Origin: Mallotus nudiflorus
Taxonomy: Eukaryota; Streptophyta; Magnoliopsida; Malpighiales; Euphorbiaceae
DNA length: 64,000 bases
Direction of reading: 5' to 3'
Assembly (NCBI GenBank): GCA_947683625.1
Contig: CANTUR010000424.1
Coordinates: 558,001-622,000, forward strand
Both the position numbers and the translations under genes were made by a program. The notes under the pieces were generated by a model. It did not search any database, was not told the origin of the DNA, and saw only the letters and a list, made by a program, of their open reading frames with translations. Shown here in pieces: positions 24,140 through 34,902 of the stretch; within the stretch, counting starts at the first letter, position 1; every line of letters begins with the position of its first letter.

Positions 24140-24255
24140 TAATGACCCATACTATTGATGAGGCGATGACCTCATTGACTTTTGATGAAGAGGTGATCGC
24201 CTCTTGCTGTTGAGGTGGCGCCTCATCGATGAGACGATCGCCTCAGTAGCAGGTG
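24140..24255. repeat. Palindromic GAGGCGATCGCCTC-type cluster 4
   Basis: Contains GAGGTGATCGCCTC (24190-24203), GAGGTGGCGCCTC and GAGACGATCGCCTC. It lies between the two antisense genes, just upstream of the second. Confidence 0.75.
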
Positions 24256-24398
24256 GTCCTACCCTTTTAAAAACCCACATTCTTGTTTTCAGTCCACTTC
24301 TTGAGTTCCCCTCATCCCTAACCTCCTATTTCTCTCTCTAAGCACCTCTGAAAGTTACAATCATCACCGAATAGAGTCTGAGGCTACTATAGTCGATC

Positions 24399-25560
24399 TT
24401 GAAGGGATTAGACAATAAGTCTTGGACTAGGTTAGAGCCTTTTCACCTTTCGGTCTTCAAATCACTCCATACTAGGAGAATTAACTTCCCTTTTCACCAT
24501 GCCATGGTTCAGTTTTGGGATCCCCATAAACACATTTTCTGGTTCAATACAATAGAAATATGTCCTCTGCTGGAGGAATTCAAGGCAATTCTCAGCCATC
24601 ATATGGATTCTACTTGCCGACTTGCAGTTCTTGACCTTGAAAACCCAAATTCTCACTCCATTCAACACCAAATGGCGTGTATGTTCAACCTTTCACCCCA
24701 GTCTTCTCTTCACTACATCCTCGGTTCAAAAATCAAACTAGAATCTTTTCTTAAGGTCACCATGAATGTGGAAAAAGAAGAAACATTTTGGCCTTGCATG
24801 ATGGCCCTCTGCTTGTATGCTCAATTTTTTCTGCTGGTTTCTTCCTCAGGATACTGCGACTCAAAGATCCTTTCCATCCTTGATTAAGTGGAGTCAGGGT
24901 TCAATCCCTTCCCTCTCATCTTAGTAGAAACTATCATTGGATTGGATGACTTCATGAAGACATGATGATTCTTAGGAAGTCCATTCCTGTTAGAGGTAAG
25001 TTTCCCATTGTCATTTCCTAACTTCCAACTGTCATACTATATGCATCTAATCATTTGCGAACCCACATATGTGGTTTTATGAAAAGTTGGGCTTGATCGA
25101 ACCCCCTCAAGACATCAAATTCTACAAAGTGAAGCATTACCGAACAAGAAAGCTACATCCCATTCCTATAGATATTCATAGCTGGCTATTGACATTCCTT
25201 GATACAGTGATTCACTAGATGTGCCCCTGGTAGGGATTGCAGCATGTGACCATTCGGTCTTAGGGATTGCAGCATGTGACCATTCGGTCTTACACATATT
25301 GTGTCCTAATTACTAGTCTCCATTTTGCCACTTTCTATATTCCAGCCCGCCTCTGTCGCCAATACAATCACAAATAACTGATTGTGGAGCTTGTTTATGA
25401 GTTCGAGCTAAGGCATCTTTCTTAAAATTTCTTAGACCACTTGGTGGCAACTTGGCCTTGAAGAGTCATCGAAAGAAATTTAAGCTACGATGGAGATAAG
25501 ACTATTGATGATCATTACAAAGCATGGATTTGTTTGTAATAGATAGAAAGAGATGAATTT
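24399..25560 (+). pseudogene. Antisense gene 2 of element E: DUF7745/PMD-related protein, decayed
   Basis: An open stretch of 162 codons (24399-24887) with HHAMVQFWDPHKHIFWFN followed by ICPLLEEFKAIL matches the N-terminal pattern of DUF7745-type plant proteins. After an exon ending FLGSPFLL there is a clean GTAAG donor at 24996. Similarity resumes near 25068 with WFYEKLGLIEPP and continues to about 25450 with stops and shifts. The true start may lie upstream of 24399, where the frame is broken. Function unknown; such genes are found in Tat-lineage elements. Confidence 0.55.
25231..25290 (+). repeat. Perfect 30-bp tandem duplication
   Basis: TAGGGATTGCAGCATGTGAC plus 10 more bases occurs twice back to back, identical. 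It lies in antisense gene 2 and repeats ten codons without shifting the frame. Confidence 0.97.
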
Positions 25561-26010
25561 ATTAAATACAAAAGGACAAGAGAGTTAAAAATGTTAAGTT
25601 CTTAGGGTAGGCAACAAAAGAAGAGAAAACAAAATTAGCTTATGAAATAAAGTCGTCATTTCCCGTTTTATTAGATGTAATTTTCCTTTCGTACTAGTTA
25701 AACGACTTGTAATGGTCACATTATGCAATGTTTAACAATAATTAAAGTAATCCATTTCATTTCATTTAAGCACAAAACGTATATACATTTCACTTCTGGT
25801 ACATCTCATGTTATTAGTTGGCTTGACCTTGCAAGTTTTCCAACTAATCATTTTATGTGTCTCTCTCTCCTTTTACCTGTCCTTAACTTTTGCTTGGATT
25901 ACCTCTTTTCAGGTTTTTGATCCAGTAGGACCTTTTTCTTTTTTTTCTTTTTAGTCTCTAACATTTGCCTAGACAGCCTCTTTTCGAGGTTTTCTCCCTA
26001 GCGATACTTT
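25561..26010. other. Spacer between antisense gene 2 and the pol stop of element E
   Basis: AT-rich, non-coding; convergent ends of the plus-strand gene and the minus-strand polyprotein. A T-rich tract lies at about 25930-25955. Confidence 0.5.
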
Positions 26011-27200
26011 TTACAGAAAGTATTTATTGAGCTTGTCTAGGTTGATGGGTTCTTTAAACTCATTGCCCTCCATGGCAGACAAAATTACGGCGCCTTTCAA
26101 AAATAACTTCTTTACTAGATACGGTCCCTCCTAGTTGGGCTTAAGCTTTCCTTGAGGATCAGTCATGACTGATCTTGTGAGTTTCAACACCAAATTCCCT
26201 TCTCGAATCTTTCCTAGCTTGATCTTCTTATTATAGGCACGGGCTATTCTTTTCTGATATAGCTGAGAATGATACATAGCCTTCATCGTCTTTTCATCCA
26301 GCAACGTCAACTGAGCCAACTGACTTTTGACCCACTAATACTCAAGGAGTTTAGATTTCAGAAGGACTCTCAATGACCTTATCTCAACCTCTACCAGTAA
26401 AACAGCCTCACACCTATAAACTAAAGAGTACGAAGTGACTCATGTCGAAGTTCTAGTAGTGGTTCGGTACCCCTATAATGTGAATTGTAAGTAATCAGCC
26501 CAATCTCGGTAATTTTCTAGCATCTTGGCTAGGATCTTTTTTACATTCTTATTTGCTGCTTCTACTGCCCCATTTGCCTGCGGCCTATACGAAGATGACC
26601 TGTGGTGCTTAATCTTATAGTCTTTCAGTAGTGTGGCCATTTTTGCTTGAAATTGAACACCATTGTCTATAACTATGTGGTTCAAAAAACCATATTTGCA
26701 TATTATGTTCTTTTCAATGAACCTCGACATCTGCTTTGACCCCACAGTAGCATAAGATTCAGCCTCAACCCGTTTGGAGAAGTAGTCGATAGCCACAATG
26801 ATATACCAATGGCCATTAGTTGCTTTTGGCCTTACCTCTAATATGATGTCAATCCCCCATATAGCAAATGACTAAAGAGAAGTCATTCCCTGAAGCTCCA
26901 TAGATGATAGGTGGCTAACATCACCATAAGTTTGGCAATTGTGACATTTCTTTACAAATCTAACACAATATGCTTCTATGGTGAGCCAAAAGTACCCCTG
27001 GCGGGCTATTTTCTTTGCCAAGATGGTTCCATTCATGCGTGGCCCACACACCCCTTCATGAATCACTTCTGTAAGGTGTACCCCTGCTGGCATTCTTTTG
27101 TATAACATCCCGTTGTGACTTATGAACTATCTAGATAACATTTACAGGGATATTCTTTCTTTCTTATCAGCATCATCTGGAAACCACCTTGTTTTTAAAT
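26011..27200 (-). pseudogene. Integrase of element E (pol 3' part)
   Basis: Minus strand. The zinc-binding domain is at 26872-27108 (VIHEGVCGP, then CHNCQ). The core is at 26473-26796 with catalytic Asp in MAIDYF, Asp in VIDNGVQF and Glu in GAVEAANK, so all three DDE residues are visible. The C-terminal part is at 26131-26319 (YHSQLYQKRIARAYNKK). The reading frame ends at a TAA, 26011-26013. Stops between the pieces break the protein. Confidence 0.85.
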
Positions 27201-27276
27201 ACATTTGTAAATCATAGAACCAAGGTTTCTTAGTAACATCCACTAGCATCACTCTTACCTCTTCGTAATAGGGGAC

Positions 27277-27944
27277 TCAAGACTTTGTGAGAATTAAGGG
27301 CCTGGCTTCTGGTTGTTTCCCACTTTCCCACATGGAGGCCAATGTGGCTAGGGCATCAGCTACTTGGTTTCCTTCCCTTGGTAAGTGGACAAACTTACAC
27401 TGAGAAAATGAGCACGAGATAGTGGCCAAGTATTCTAGTACAACCATAACTTGCTTTCCTTTATCTCCCATTCTTTGGTGGCTTGTTTTATAACTAGTAT
27501 AGAATCTTTGTAGACAGTAACATTTTCTACCTCCAAGCTGCATAATGCCTTTAAATAAAAAATGCAGGCCTCGTATTCTGCTTGGTTATTAGTTGCTTTA
27601 AACTCAAGTCTTTTTGCCATTAGGATAATTTCTCCTTCTGGCGTAACCAAAATTACCCCTATTCCAGCCACCTTGTTGTTGACAGCTTCGTCAAAGTACA
27701 TTTCCCAACCTTGTATCTCTATCACCCCTAGATGTTCGTCAGGAAACTCCAACTTCCATTCTTGGTCGTCATCCATTGGGTTTTGTGCTAAGAAGTCTGC
27801 TACTGCTCTTCCTTTCACTATCTTTTCGACTATATACTCTATATCAAATTCTGTGAGTAAAACGAGCCACCTAGCCAATTTTCCTATGAGAGTCGGGGTC
27901 TGTTGGAGATACTTAAGGGGATCATGTTTAAAAACCGCTTGCAC
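27277..27944 (-). pseudogene. Second, archaeal-type RNase H of element E
   Basis: Minus strand. After the RT/RNase H tail (LIGKLARWLVLLTEFDIEY) comes WEMYFDEAV, GVILVTPEG, LEFKATNNQAEYEACIFY and KDSILVIKQ, the pattern of the extra RNase H of Tat-lineage elements, with Glu in AEYEA. Asp sits at the DE and KDS positions. A frameshift near 27440-27540 joins to the tail with LPREGNQVADALATLAS. Presence of this domain is the main reason to call E a Tat/Ogre element. Confidence 0.85.
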
Positions 27945-27983
27945 TTTATAAGACTGAAAATAGTGTTAGAGTTTTTTCGTCAC

Positions 27984-29060
27984 CTAAATTACTGCTAGGC
28001 ACATTTTCTCCACCATGCTATAAGTAGTTTCATAAGGTAGAAGCTTCTTACTCAAATAATACATGGTATATTCTATCTTCTTTTCACCTTCCTGTGCCAA
28101 CATTGCTCCTATTGCGTCTTCCTCAATTGCTAGATGCAAGGTCAAGGCTTTACCTGGTCTCGGCAACTGTAAAATAGGAGGATTCAATATATAACCCTTG
28201 ATAGCTTCAAAGGCTTGTTGACATCTTTCATCCCACACAACAGGTTGGTCTTTCTTTAGAAGCTTAAAGATGGGATTGCAGATGGCTATCAATTTGGCTA
28301 TAAATCTGCTGATATACTTTAAATGCCCCAAAATCCCATGGACCTCCTTTTCATTCTTTGGTGTAGGCATATCCCTGATTGCCATGATCTTATTTGGGTC
28401 CACCTTTATTCCTTTATGGTTGACAATGTGTCCCAATAGTTTCCCAGATGTAACCCCAAAAACACACTTCTTTGGGTTCAGTACCAGATGTAACCCCAAA
28501 TGCCCTTCCATGGTTGTAGACTTCACCATCATATCATCCACATACACTTCTACCTCTTTATGGATCATGTCATGTAGCAAGGTAGTTGCCATCCTCTGAT
28601 AAGTGGTCCCTGCATTCTTCAGCCCTAAAGGCATCACTCGGTAATAGTACATGCCCTATTTGGTGATGAAAGATTTCTTCAATTTATCTATTACTGCCAT
28701 TATAATATGATTGTACCCTAAAAATCCATCCATAAAAGAGTACATTGCATTAGAAGTTGCACTATCAATTAATCTATTGATATGCGGTAGCAGAAAGTCA
28801 TCCTTGGGGCTGGCTTTATTCAAATCTCAGTAGTCTACACACACTCTGACCATCCTTCTTAGGAACAGGAACTATATTCGCTAACGACTGAGTGTCCTCT
28901 ACCACTTCTAGAAACTTTGCCTTTAGCTACTTTTTGACCCCTTATTTAACCAAGAGAGCCCATTCTAGCCTTAACCTTCTTTGCTTTTGCTTTATTGGCA
29001 CTGTGTGAGAATATATGGGGATTCTGTGTTCTGAGATCTCCCTGTCAATTATGGGCATGT
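27984..29060 (-). pseudogene. Reverse transcriptase and first RNase H of element E
   Basis: Minus strand. An open stretch of 222 codons (27984-28652) includes the catalytic YVDD (28533-28544), GLKNAGTTYQRM before it and the thumb/connection to AIEEDAIGAMLAQEGE and YYLSKKLLPYETTYS after it. Upstream (28653-29060) the RT fingers are present but broken: a one-base shift and a stop near 28840-28850 and stops near 28780 and 28660. The polymerase site itself is intact in sequence. Confidence 0.85.
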
Positions 29061-29064
29061 TTTT

Positions 29065-30330
29065 TTAACTCCAAGCAAATACTTTCTGTCTCTTTTTTAA
29101 TATTTCTTTCATTTTTTCTCTCTTACCATGATTTAAACTAGAAGTAAGCAATATATTTTTAGGATTATCATTTATGCCTAAATTAAATGACTCAGTTTGC
29201 ATGGAATTAATGTCAAACATATGCATGAAATGATCATCACAAAAAAAATAACCACTAGGAAACACATCACATAAATAAGCAAACTCAAACTTCATTGCAT
29301 TCACTTTTGAAAAGAAAAGATCATCAGTCTCAAATAGAGAAGCAATAGAAACATCAAAGTCATTATAAGAGGTATCTATGATAGAGTTGAGGATGTAGGT
29401 TTCAAAATCAAGGTCTTTGCTCTGATCATCAATGCCTTTCTGCTTAGAGGTAGCTTTATCCTCTTTAAACTCCTCTTCAGCCAGTACCAACTCCTCAGTA
29501 AGGGCTTTTTCAATAGTGACTCCTTTGACTTTGTTCACAAATTCAGCAAAAATTTCAAATCCCGTGATAACTCACTCAACCATCAGGAGAGGTTCTAGAG
29601 TCTTGCTGTATGGGTGCCCGGTGCCTTCCTTTACAAAGATTTCCAATAGATTTTTCTTTCCAGCCATGGTCTCTTTTTCCTCCTCTTCAGAATGGCGCCA
29701 CACACTTACCTCTTCCCTATTTCCATCAACCTCTTTGAACCCTAACCAGTGCTTCAAGACAGGTACTTTATTTCCTACACACTCTAAAGGTCCACTTTGA
29801 TTTTTCCCTAATCCCATGTTGGGAAAAAATTTTATATTGCGCATCATTCTTAGAACCTTTTCATCCATCTCATCCTCATAGATTACATAGACTTCAAAAC
29901 TTGGGCTAAGGGAAATCTCCTTAGGGATTAACTTCAGTGCAACTACGATGACTTCAGTTTCAGCTGAGATAGTGACAAGTCTTCCTTCATATGGAAATTT
30001 AATCTTTTGATGAACAGTGGATGGAACGCCACCTAAAGGGTGAAACCATGGCCTCTGTAATAAAATGGCAAATGTCATCGGGATATCAATCACATGCAAG
30101 TCAACCTAGACTTCTATAGGTCCTATTTTAATCAATGCCCTGAACGTTCATTTCATAGACCTTTTGGTGTCATGATCAACCTTGATAACTACCTCAGAAG
30201 GCTTTAAGTCGGCCACCGTCAACCCTAGCTTCGGTAGAATCTTCAATGGACAGACATTAATGGCAGAACTATTATTGACCATCACAGAGTAGGTCATTTT
30301 CCCTTTCACCTTAGCTTTGATAAACAGAGA
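29065..30330 (-). pseudogene. Protease region and protease-RT linker of element E
   Basis: Minus strand. The aspartic protease core is near 30200-30300, where the expected catalytic Asp is replaced by Asn (VNNSSAINV). Downstream is LLQRPWFHPLGGVPS (30099-29572) and a 157-codon acidic linker (29538-29065) ending EILKKRQKVFAWS, which leads into RT. An in-frame TGA separates the protease core from the next piece near 30150. The enzyme would be inactive. Confidence 0.75.
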
Positions 30331-32139
30331 TTTATGGTGATCCCTCCCCTCTAAAGGTAGATCATCATTAGAAAATGTTATAATCCCTTAAGGGGTTTCC
30401 ATTAGTGATTGGACCATCTGCTCCAGAGTAGAATTAGTGGAAGTCTTTTTCTAATCTAGTGCTAGGACCATGGCTTCCCTAGGATCCCTAGAATGGATAA
30501 GTAATTCCCAGACACTGGTGATGGTCTCTTTGCTTTGTTCTATCTTATTTCCCTTCTTTGCACCTTTTGCCTTTTTAGGCCCAGACTTGGTAGCCTTAGT
30601 TTCCTCTTTCTTTTCTTCGACCTTCCCCATAGACTGATTTGGTTCACACCCCTTATTGTCCCATAGGTCAACTTATTCTTCGCTCTCATCATCATAACTC
30701 CATATGTCCAAGACGTGCACCTGCAACTCCATGGGTTATTTGTTTAGTTTTGAATTTTCAGGATTGGTTTTTAGGGAATTATGGGAGACATCAATGAAGG
30801 ATTTTAGGACTTGCTCTTCTGTTAGGCCAGAGTTGACCATCAAAATGGGTGTATTTAGTGGTGGTACATTTCAGTAGTTGGGTAATGGGTTGGTTTATGT
30901 GTTTGGTTTTTTGTTTTCTAGGTCTTTAATTTTGCCTGAGTCTATTAAGTCTTGGATTTCATGCTTTAACTGAGCACAATTGTCTGTGTCATGTCCAATG
31001 GTTTGATGAAATTTACAAAAAAGTTTTGGATTGGCTCCAGGCAAAGGTTATTGTAAAGGTAAAGGCCATAGTAGGTTCTTCTCAATAAGCTTATCAAGGA
31101 CCTTGGACATAGGATGTCCTAGATTTGAAAATCTTCAAGGTTGTCTAACTGCACTAACTTGTACATTGTTGCTTAGTGGTCGAATGGCATTAATCTAGAC
31201 ATTATCGCTTGAGCTGGCCCCCTCTTTGCCCCCAGATCCTCTTCCAAAGAATTTCTTCTCTTGAGCCAAATTTGACTCCTTCTCGACCCTAAATCCATAT
31301 AATTCTTTAAAGCTTATGATTCCTAGATCTCTTGATTTCTTAGACAATGTTGGAACATACCCTTCTATTGCCAGGATTAACTGGTCCGACTCAGTAGGCC
31401 TATGCCTCATTAAGGATAACTTTCCCCTCCAACGAGTCAGATAGTCAGCAAAAGGCTCATTAAAGTTTTGTTTGGTATTATGCAGATCTCTTAAGGACAC
31501 CTCTAGTTGAATATTAAGACCGTATTACTTAATAAAAGCAGCACACAATTCCTTCTAATCTGATTGAACATATGGTTCCAAGGTGTAATACCAATGGATT
31601 GGTGCCCCCTCTAATGAAATAGGGAACTACTTGATAATTTGGCTCTCAGTCAGCTCGGTAGCCTTCATGTATGTCACATACTATTTCAAATGCAAATGGG
31701 GATCCTCGGTGCCAGTATACTTCTTCATGTTAGGGAATTTAAACTTACGAGGCAACGGTTCATCACCCTTTTCTAGATTTAGATCATAATATAGAGGAGC
31801 GACCATACCCTTCTCCTTCATCATCACCTGCATCTGGTTCATTACCTTGGTCATGTTCTTAGCCCACTCAGTTTGACCCACATCTTCAGCTGGGATAACA
31901 TTTCTTTGATTAGTCAGATTGGCCAACACTGTCACATTATCTTCTTCCCTGCCTCTAACTGGTATTTCCTCATCGAGATCCATTGGATCAATTGGTGGTG
32001 CATTAGGTGGCTGTGTTGGCTGACTCTCTCTGATGAGCTTAGTAATTTCCCCCATCATTTCTCTCATTATAGCCCGGGTTTTTTCCATTACTTCTTTCAA
32101 TCATGCCCTAAATGCTTATGGATCAAACCCTCCTGCCAT
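30331..32139 (-). pseudogene. gag of element E
   Basis: Minus strand. Likely start ATG at 32137-32139 (MAGGFDP then a stop). The N-terminal helical part is at 31681-32100 (MEKTRAIMREMMGEITKLI), ending with FKFPNMKKYTGTEDPHLHL. The retrotransposon Gag domain is at about 31195-31670 (FNEPFADYLTRWRGKLSLM), and a CCHC-like knuckle at about 30964-31020 (CKFHQTIGHDTDNC). A Lys-rich tail follows. At least six in-frame stops, mostly TAG at expected Trp or Gln codons, fit C-to-T decay. Confidence 0.8.
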
Positions 32140-33045
32140 TCTTATTTCTAAATTCCTAACTAGGTGACCTAAACTAGCTTATACCCACCCTGCTGAGCTT
32201 GAAGGATTTATAGTGCTGTAAAACAGTTGGTTAGAATGATGCATGACGTGTATGCATGATATGTAAGTCCATTTTATTAAAAAAAAAGGTCACACACAAA
32301 AAGATGCACAAGAACAAAACATGAAGCTTAGACATGCAAACTTCTGCCCTTATTTCTCCCACACACGTATTCAATGGTGAGTGTCTTGTCCTAGGATTTT
32401 CGGCCTGGGTTTTAATTATCAGCGGAGATAATAAAACCGATGCAAAAAAACTCTCAAAATAATTCAAACAAGTAATGGTTCCTTTAAATAAAGCTCGAGT
32501 CCACTTTCTATGAGCTAAGATCCTTAGCACCATAAACTTACTTGTCCAGGCCCATTTGAAATGGGTTATGAATAGGCATGAGAGGCCTTTGTTGACTAGC
32601 TTGTTTATAATGGGCTTTAGTTGGACATGAGGGCCCATTTTATTTTGGACTACTTATTGATGGGCTCGAGATTTATTTTAAAGGTCCATTATATGGCATA
32701 ATACACATGCATGTGGTAAAATTCCTAAAGATAGTTGCTAGGTCATTACATGGGCTTGCGTCTTAGGTAAAAGGCTTTGGCTCCTATAATGATATACATC
32801 CATATACATCTCCCCACTCAAGGGTTAAACAACGTGGATTAGTATGTGTCATGAGTGATAATAATAAAATATTCCACCACCAGGTTTGAGTGAAATGTAG
32901 GTAGCGAAGTACTAACTATTGTCGGGTTATTCGGGATTGGTGTGCTCATTGTGTGAAAAATGTGTAGTAAATGCATAAATGCAGGAAGAAATAAGAAAAT
33001 AATTAAAGATGATAAAATGCAAAACACTAGAATCAGTTTCTCTAT
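32140..33045 (-). other. 5' leader of element E
   Basis: About 0.9 kb between PBS and gag; no conserved protein on either strand. Frames here are short and unsupported. Confidence 0.5.
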
Positions 33046-33062
33046 CCTTGGTGGAGTCACCA
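33046..33062 (-). promoter_or_regulatory. Primer binding site of element E
   Basis: Minus strand TGGTGACTCCACCAAGG, one base after the U5 end of the 5' LTR. The TGG(C/T)GACTC start is like Ogre-type elements, which use an Arg tRNA; that assignment is from family knowledge. Confidence 0.6.
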
Positions 33063-33063
33063 C

Positions 33064-33926
33064 TATAGGCGGCGGGGTTTAGCGTGCGCCTAATTATTTA
33101 GCAACCATAGCACTGTATGGGCTTGAGGCCCACTAGGAAATACGATATAGGTCTTGGGCCTATTCGGAGATGGAGTCACCACTCGAATAAAAGTCGGGAC
33201 ACATTGTATAGCAACTGGATCCCATGGAGGTTCCCAGAAGCTGTCATCAAAGATCGGGTTCAGAAACTAGGTATGAGTGTTTGAATGCTCACCCAATCTT
33301 GTGGTTGGCCTCCGTTTGTGTTTTACATTTTATTACCTTTAATTATTTAATTATTTCCTCATTTACATTCAAAATTGCACTTGCCTTCTTTCACTTTCCA
33401 AGTTTTATAATTAAGTCCAAGTTTGCACATTAATCCAATTTCATGCCTTTGAGTCCCAACATTCAGCAGAAATAAGATAAATAATAATTTACAACCATAC
33501 ATTCAAAATCAAATAGGGGAAAGGGATTAATGATTACAACACATTTAGCTAAGTAAAATAATGATATACAGAAAATAAACTAAACATATACTGAAAGTAA
33601 AATGATAATAACATAAATGCAATAATATAAAAAGGATAACTAACAAAGACGACTACTCAATGATGAAAATCATCAAGTAATTCCTACAAATAACACACAG
33701 TTAGCTGTGTCCTTCGAAAACAAAATTGCAAATAACAACACTTACAAAGAGATGCTATAAAAGGGGTTTTCATGTTATGAACTAAGAAAAAAAATCAAAT
33801 GATCAAGATGAGCATCATCATCCAATGAGATAGCCATGTTTAAGGGTCAAAAGACATATGTCAAAGTGGACGTTGCAACAAGCATTAGTAGAAAAGTAAA
33901 GCTAAAAGTGGGTCGACCTGTCAATG
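33064..33926 (-). repeat. Truncated 5' LTR of element E (U5 side only, 863 bp)
   Basis: Direct copy of 18188-19049, beginning TATAGGCGGCGGGG next to the PBS and running to CCTGTCAATG. The remaining ~1.2 kb of the 3' LTR, including its U3, is missing here. Confidence 0.88.
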
Positions 33927-33953
33927 AGATATCCATTGATGAGGAAATCGCCA

Positions 33954-34812
33954 CATTGATAGGTCGGCCCACTTTTTGCTTTACATTTCTACTAATGTTT
34001 GTCGCAATGTCCACTTTGACATATGTCTTTTGACCCTTAAACATGGCTATCTCATTAGATGATGATGCTCATCTTGATCATTTGATTTTTTTTCTTAGTT
34101 CATAACATGAAAACCCCTTTTATAGCATCTCTTTGTAAGTGTTGTTATTTGTGATTTTGTTTTCTAAGGGAAGGACTAACTATGTGTTATTTGTAGGAAT
34201 TACTTGATGATTTTCATCATTAAGTAGTTGCCTTTGTTAGTTATGCCTTTTATATTATTGTGTTTATGTTATTATCGGTTTACTTTCGGTATATGTTTAG
34301 TTTATTTCTATATATCATTCTTTTATTTAGCTAAAAGCGTTGTAATCCTTAATCCCTTTCCCCCATTTGATTTTCAATGTATGGTTGTAAATTATTATTT
34401 ATTTTATTTCTGTTGAATGTTGGGACTCAAAGGCATGAAATTGGATTAACGTGCAAACTTGGACTTAATTATAAAACTTGGAAAGTGAAAGAAGGCAAGT
34501 GCAATTTTGAATGTAAATGAGGAAATAATTAAATAATTAAAGGTAATAAAATGCAAAACACAAACGGAGGCCAATCGCAAGGTTGGGTGAGCATTCAGAC
34601 ACTCATACCCAGTTTTCGAACCCGACCTTTGATGAAAGCTTCTGGGAACTTCCGTGGGATCCAATTGCTGTAAAGTGTGTCCTAACTTTTATCCGAGTGG
34701 TGAATCCATCTCCGAATAGGCCCAAGACTTATATCATTTCTAGTGGGCCTCGAGCCCACACAGTGCTGTGGTCACCAAACACTTGGGCGTGCGCTAAACC
34801 CCGCTGCCTACG
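33954..34812 (+). repeat. Inverted copy of the U5 side of the E LTR (859 bp)
   Basis: Reverse complement of 33064-33926 (and of 18188-19049), with a 27-bp spacer (33927-33953). It ends GCCCTGCCTACG-like at the TSD: CGCTGCCTACG followed by ATAAT. So the right host junction is a second U5 end. The two arms make a palindrome of about 1.75 kb. Confidence 0.9.
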
Positions 34813-34838
34813 ATAATATAATTCATTAATAAATTCTC

Positions 34839-34902
<64 letters not shown>

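Larger units (their letters stand above)
18188..34812 (-). mobile_element. Element E: 16.6-kb Ogre/Tat-like LTR retrotransposon with a rearranged 5' end
   Basis: Inserted in the D LTR with TSD ATAAT. On the minus strand it carries gag, protease, RT, RNase H, archaeal-type RNase H and integrase (32139 down to 26011). Between integrase and the 3' LTR it carries two plus-strand genes and PPT-proximal tandem arrays. The dual RNase H, large size, PBS starting TGGTGACTCC and antisense genes place it in the Tat lineage, near Ogre. The left end is a ~2-kb 3' LTR. At the right end only the 0.86-kb U5-side part of the LTR is present, followed by an inverted copy of the same part, so both junctions with host DNA are U5 ends. 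Coding frames contain many stops. Confidence 0.85.

Noticed and set aside
19049..24255. Palindrome clusters considered as a CRISPR array
   Set aside because: Irregular spacing, imperfect units, no constant spacers, eukaryotic context.
27562..27951. 129-codon plus-strand frame in E
   Set aside because: Shadow of the minus-strand archaeal-type RNase H.
29432..29800. 122-codon plus-strand frame in E
   Set aside because: Antisense of the protease-RT linker; no domain and not supported in other elements.
32231..32638. 135-codon minus-strand frame upstream of E gag, considered as an Ogre-type ORF1
   Set aside because: No similarity to known ORF1 proteins that I recognise, Met-poor context and position within the leader; not enough to call a gene.
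33836..34044. Two overlapping frames on opposite strands with almost the same start (MFKGQKTYVKVD)
   Set aside because: They are the two arms of the E palindrome read in opposite directions, not a pair of genes.
18188..34812. Long terminal inverted repeats with short TSD, considered as a DNA transposon
   Set aside because: The interior holds a gag-pol with PBS and a ~2-kb LTR at the left; TG start and 5-bp TSD fit an LTR element with a rearranged end.
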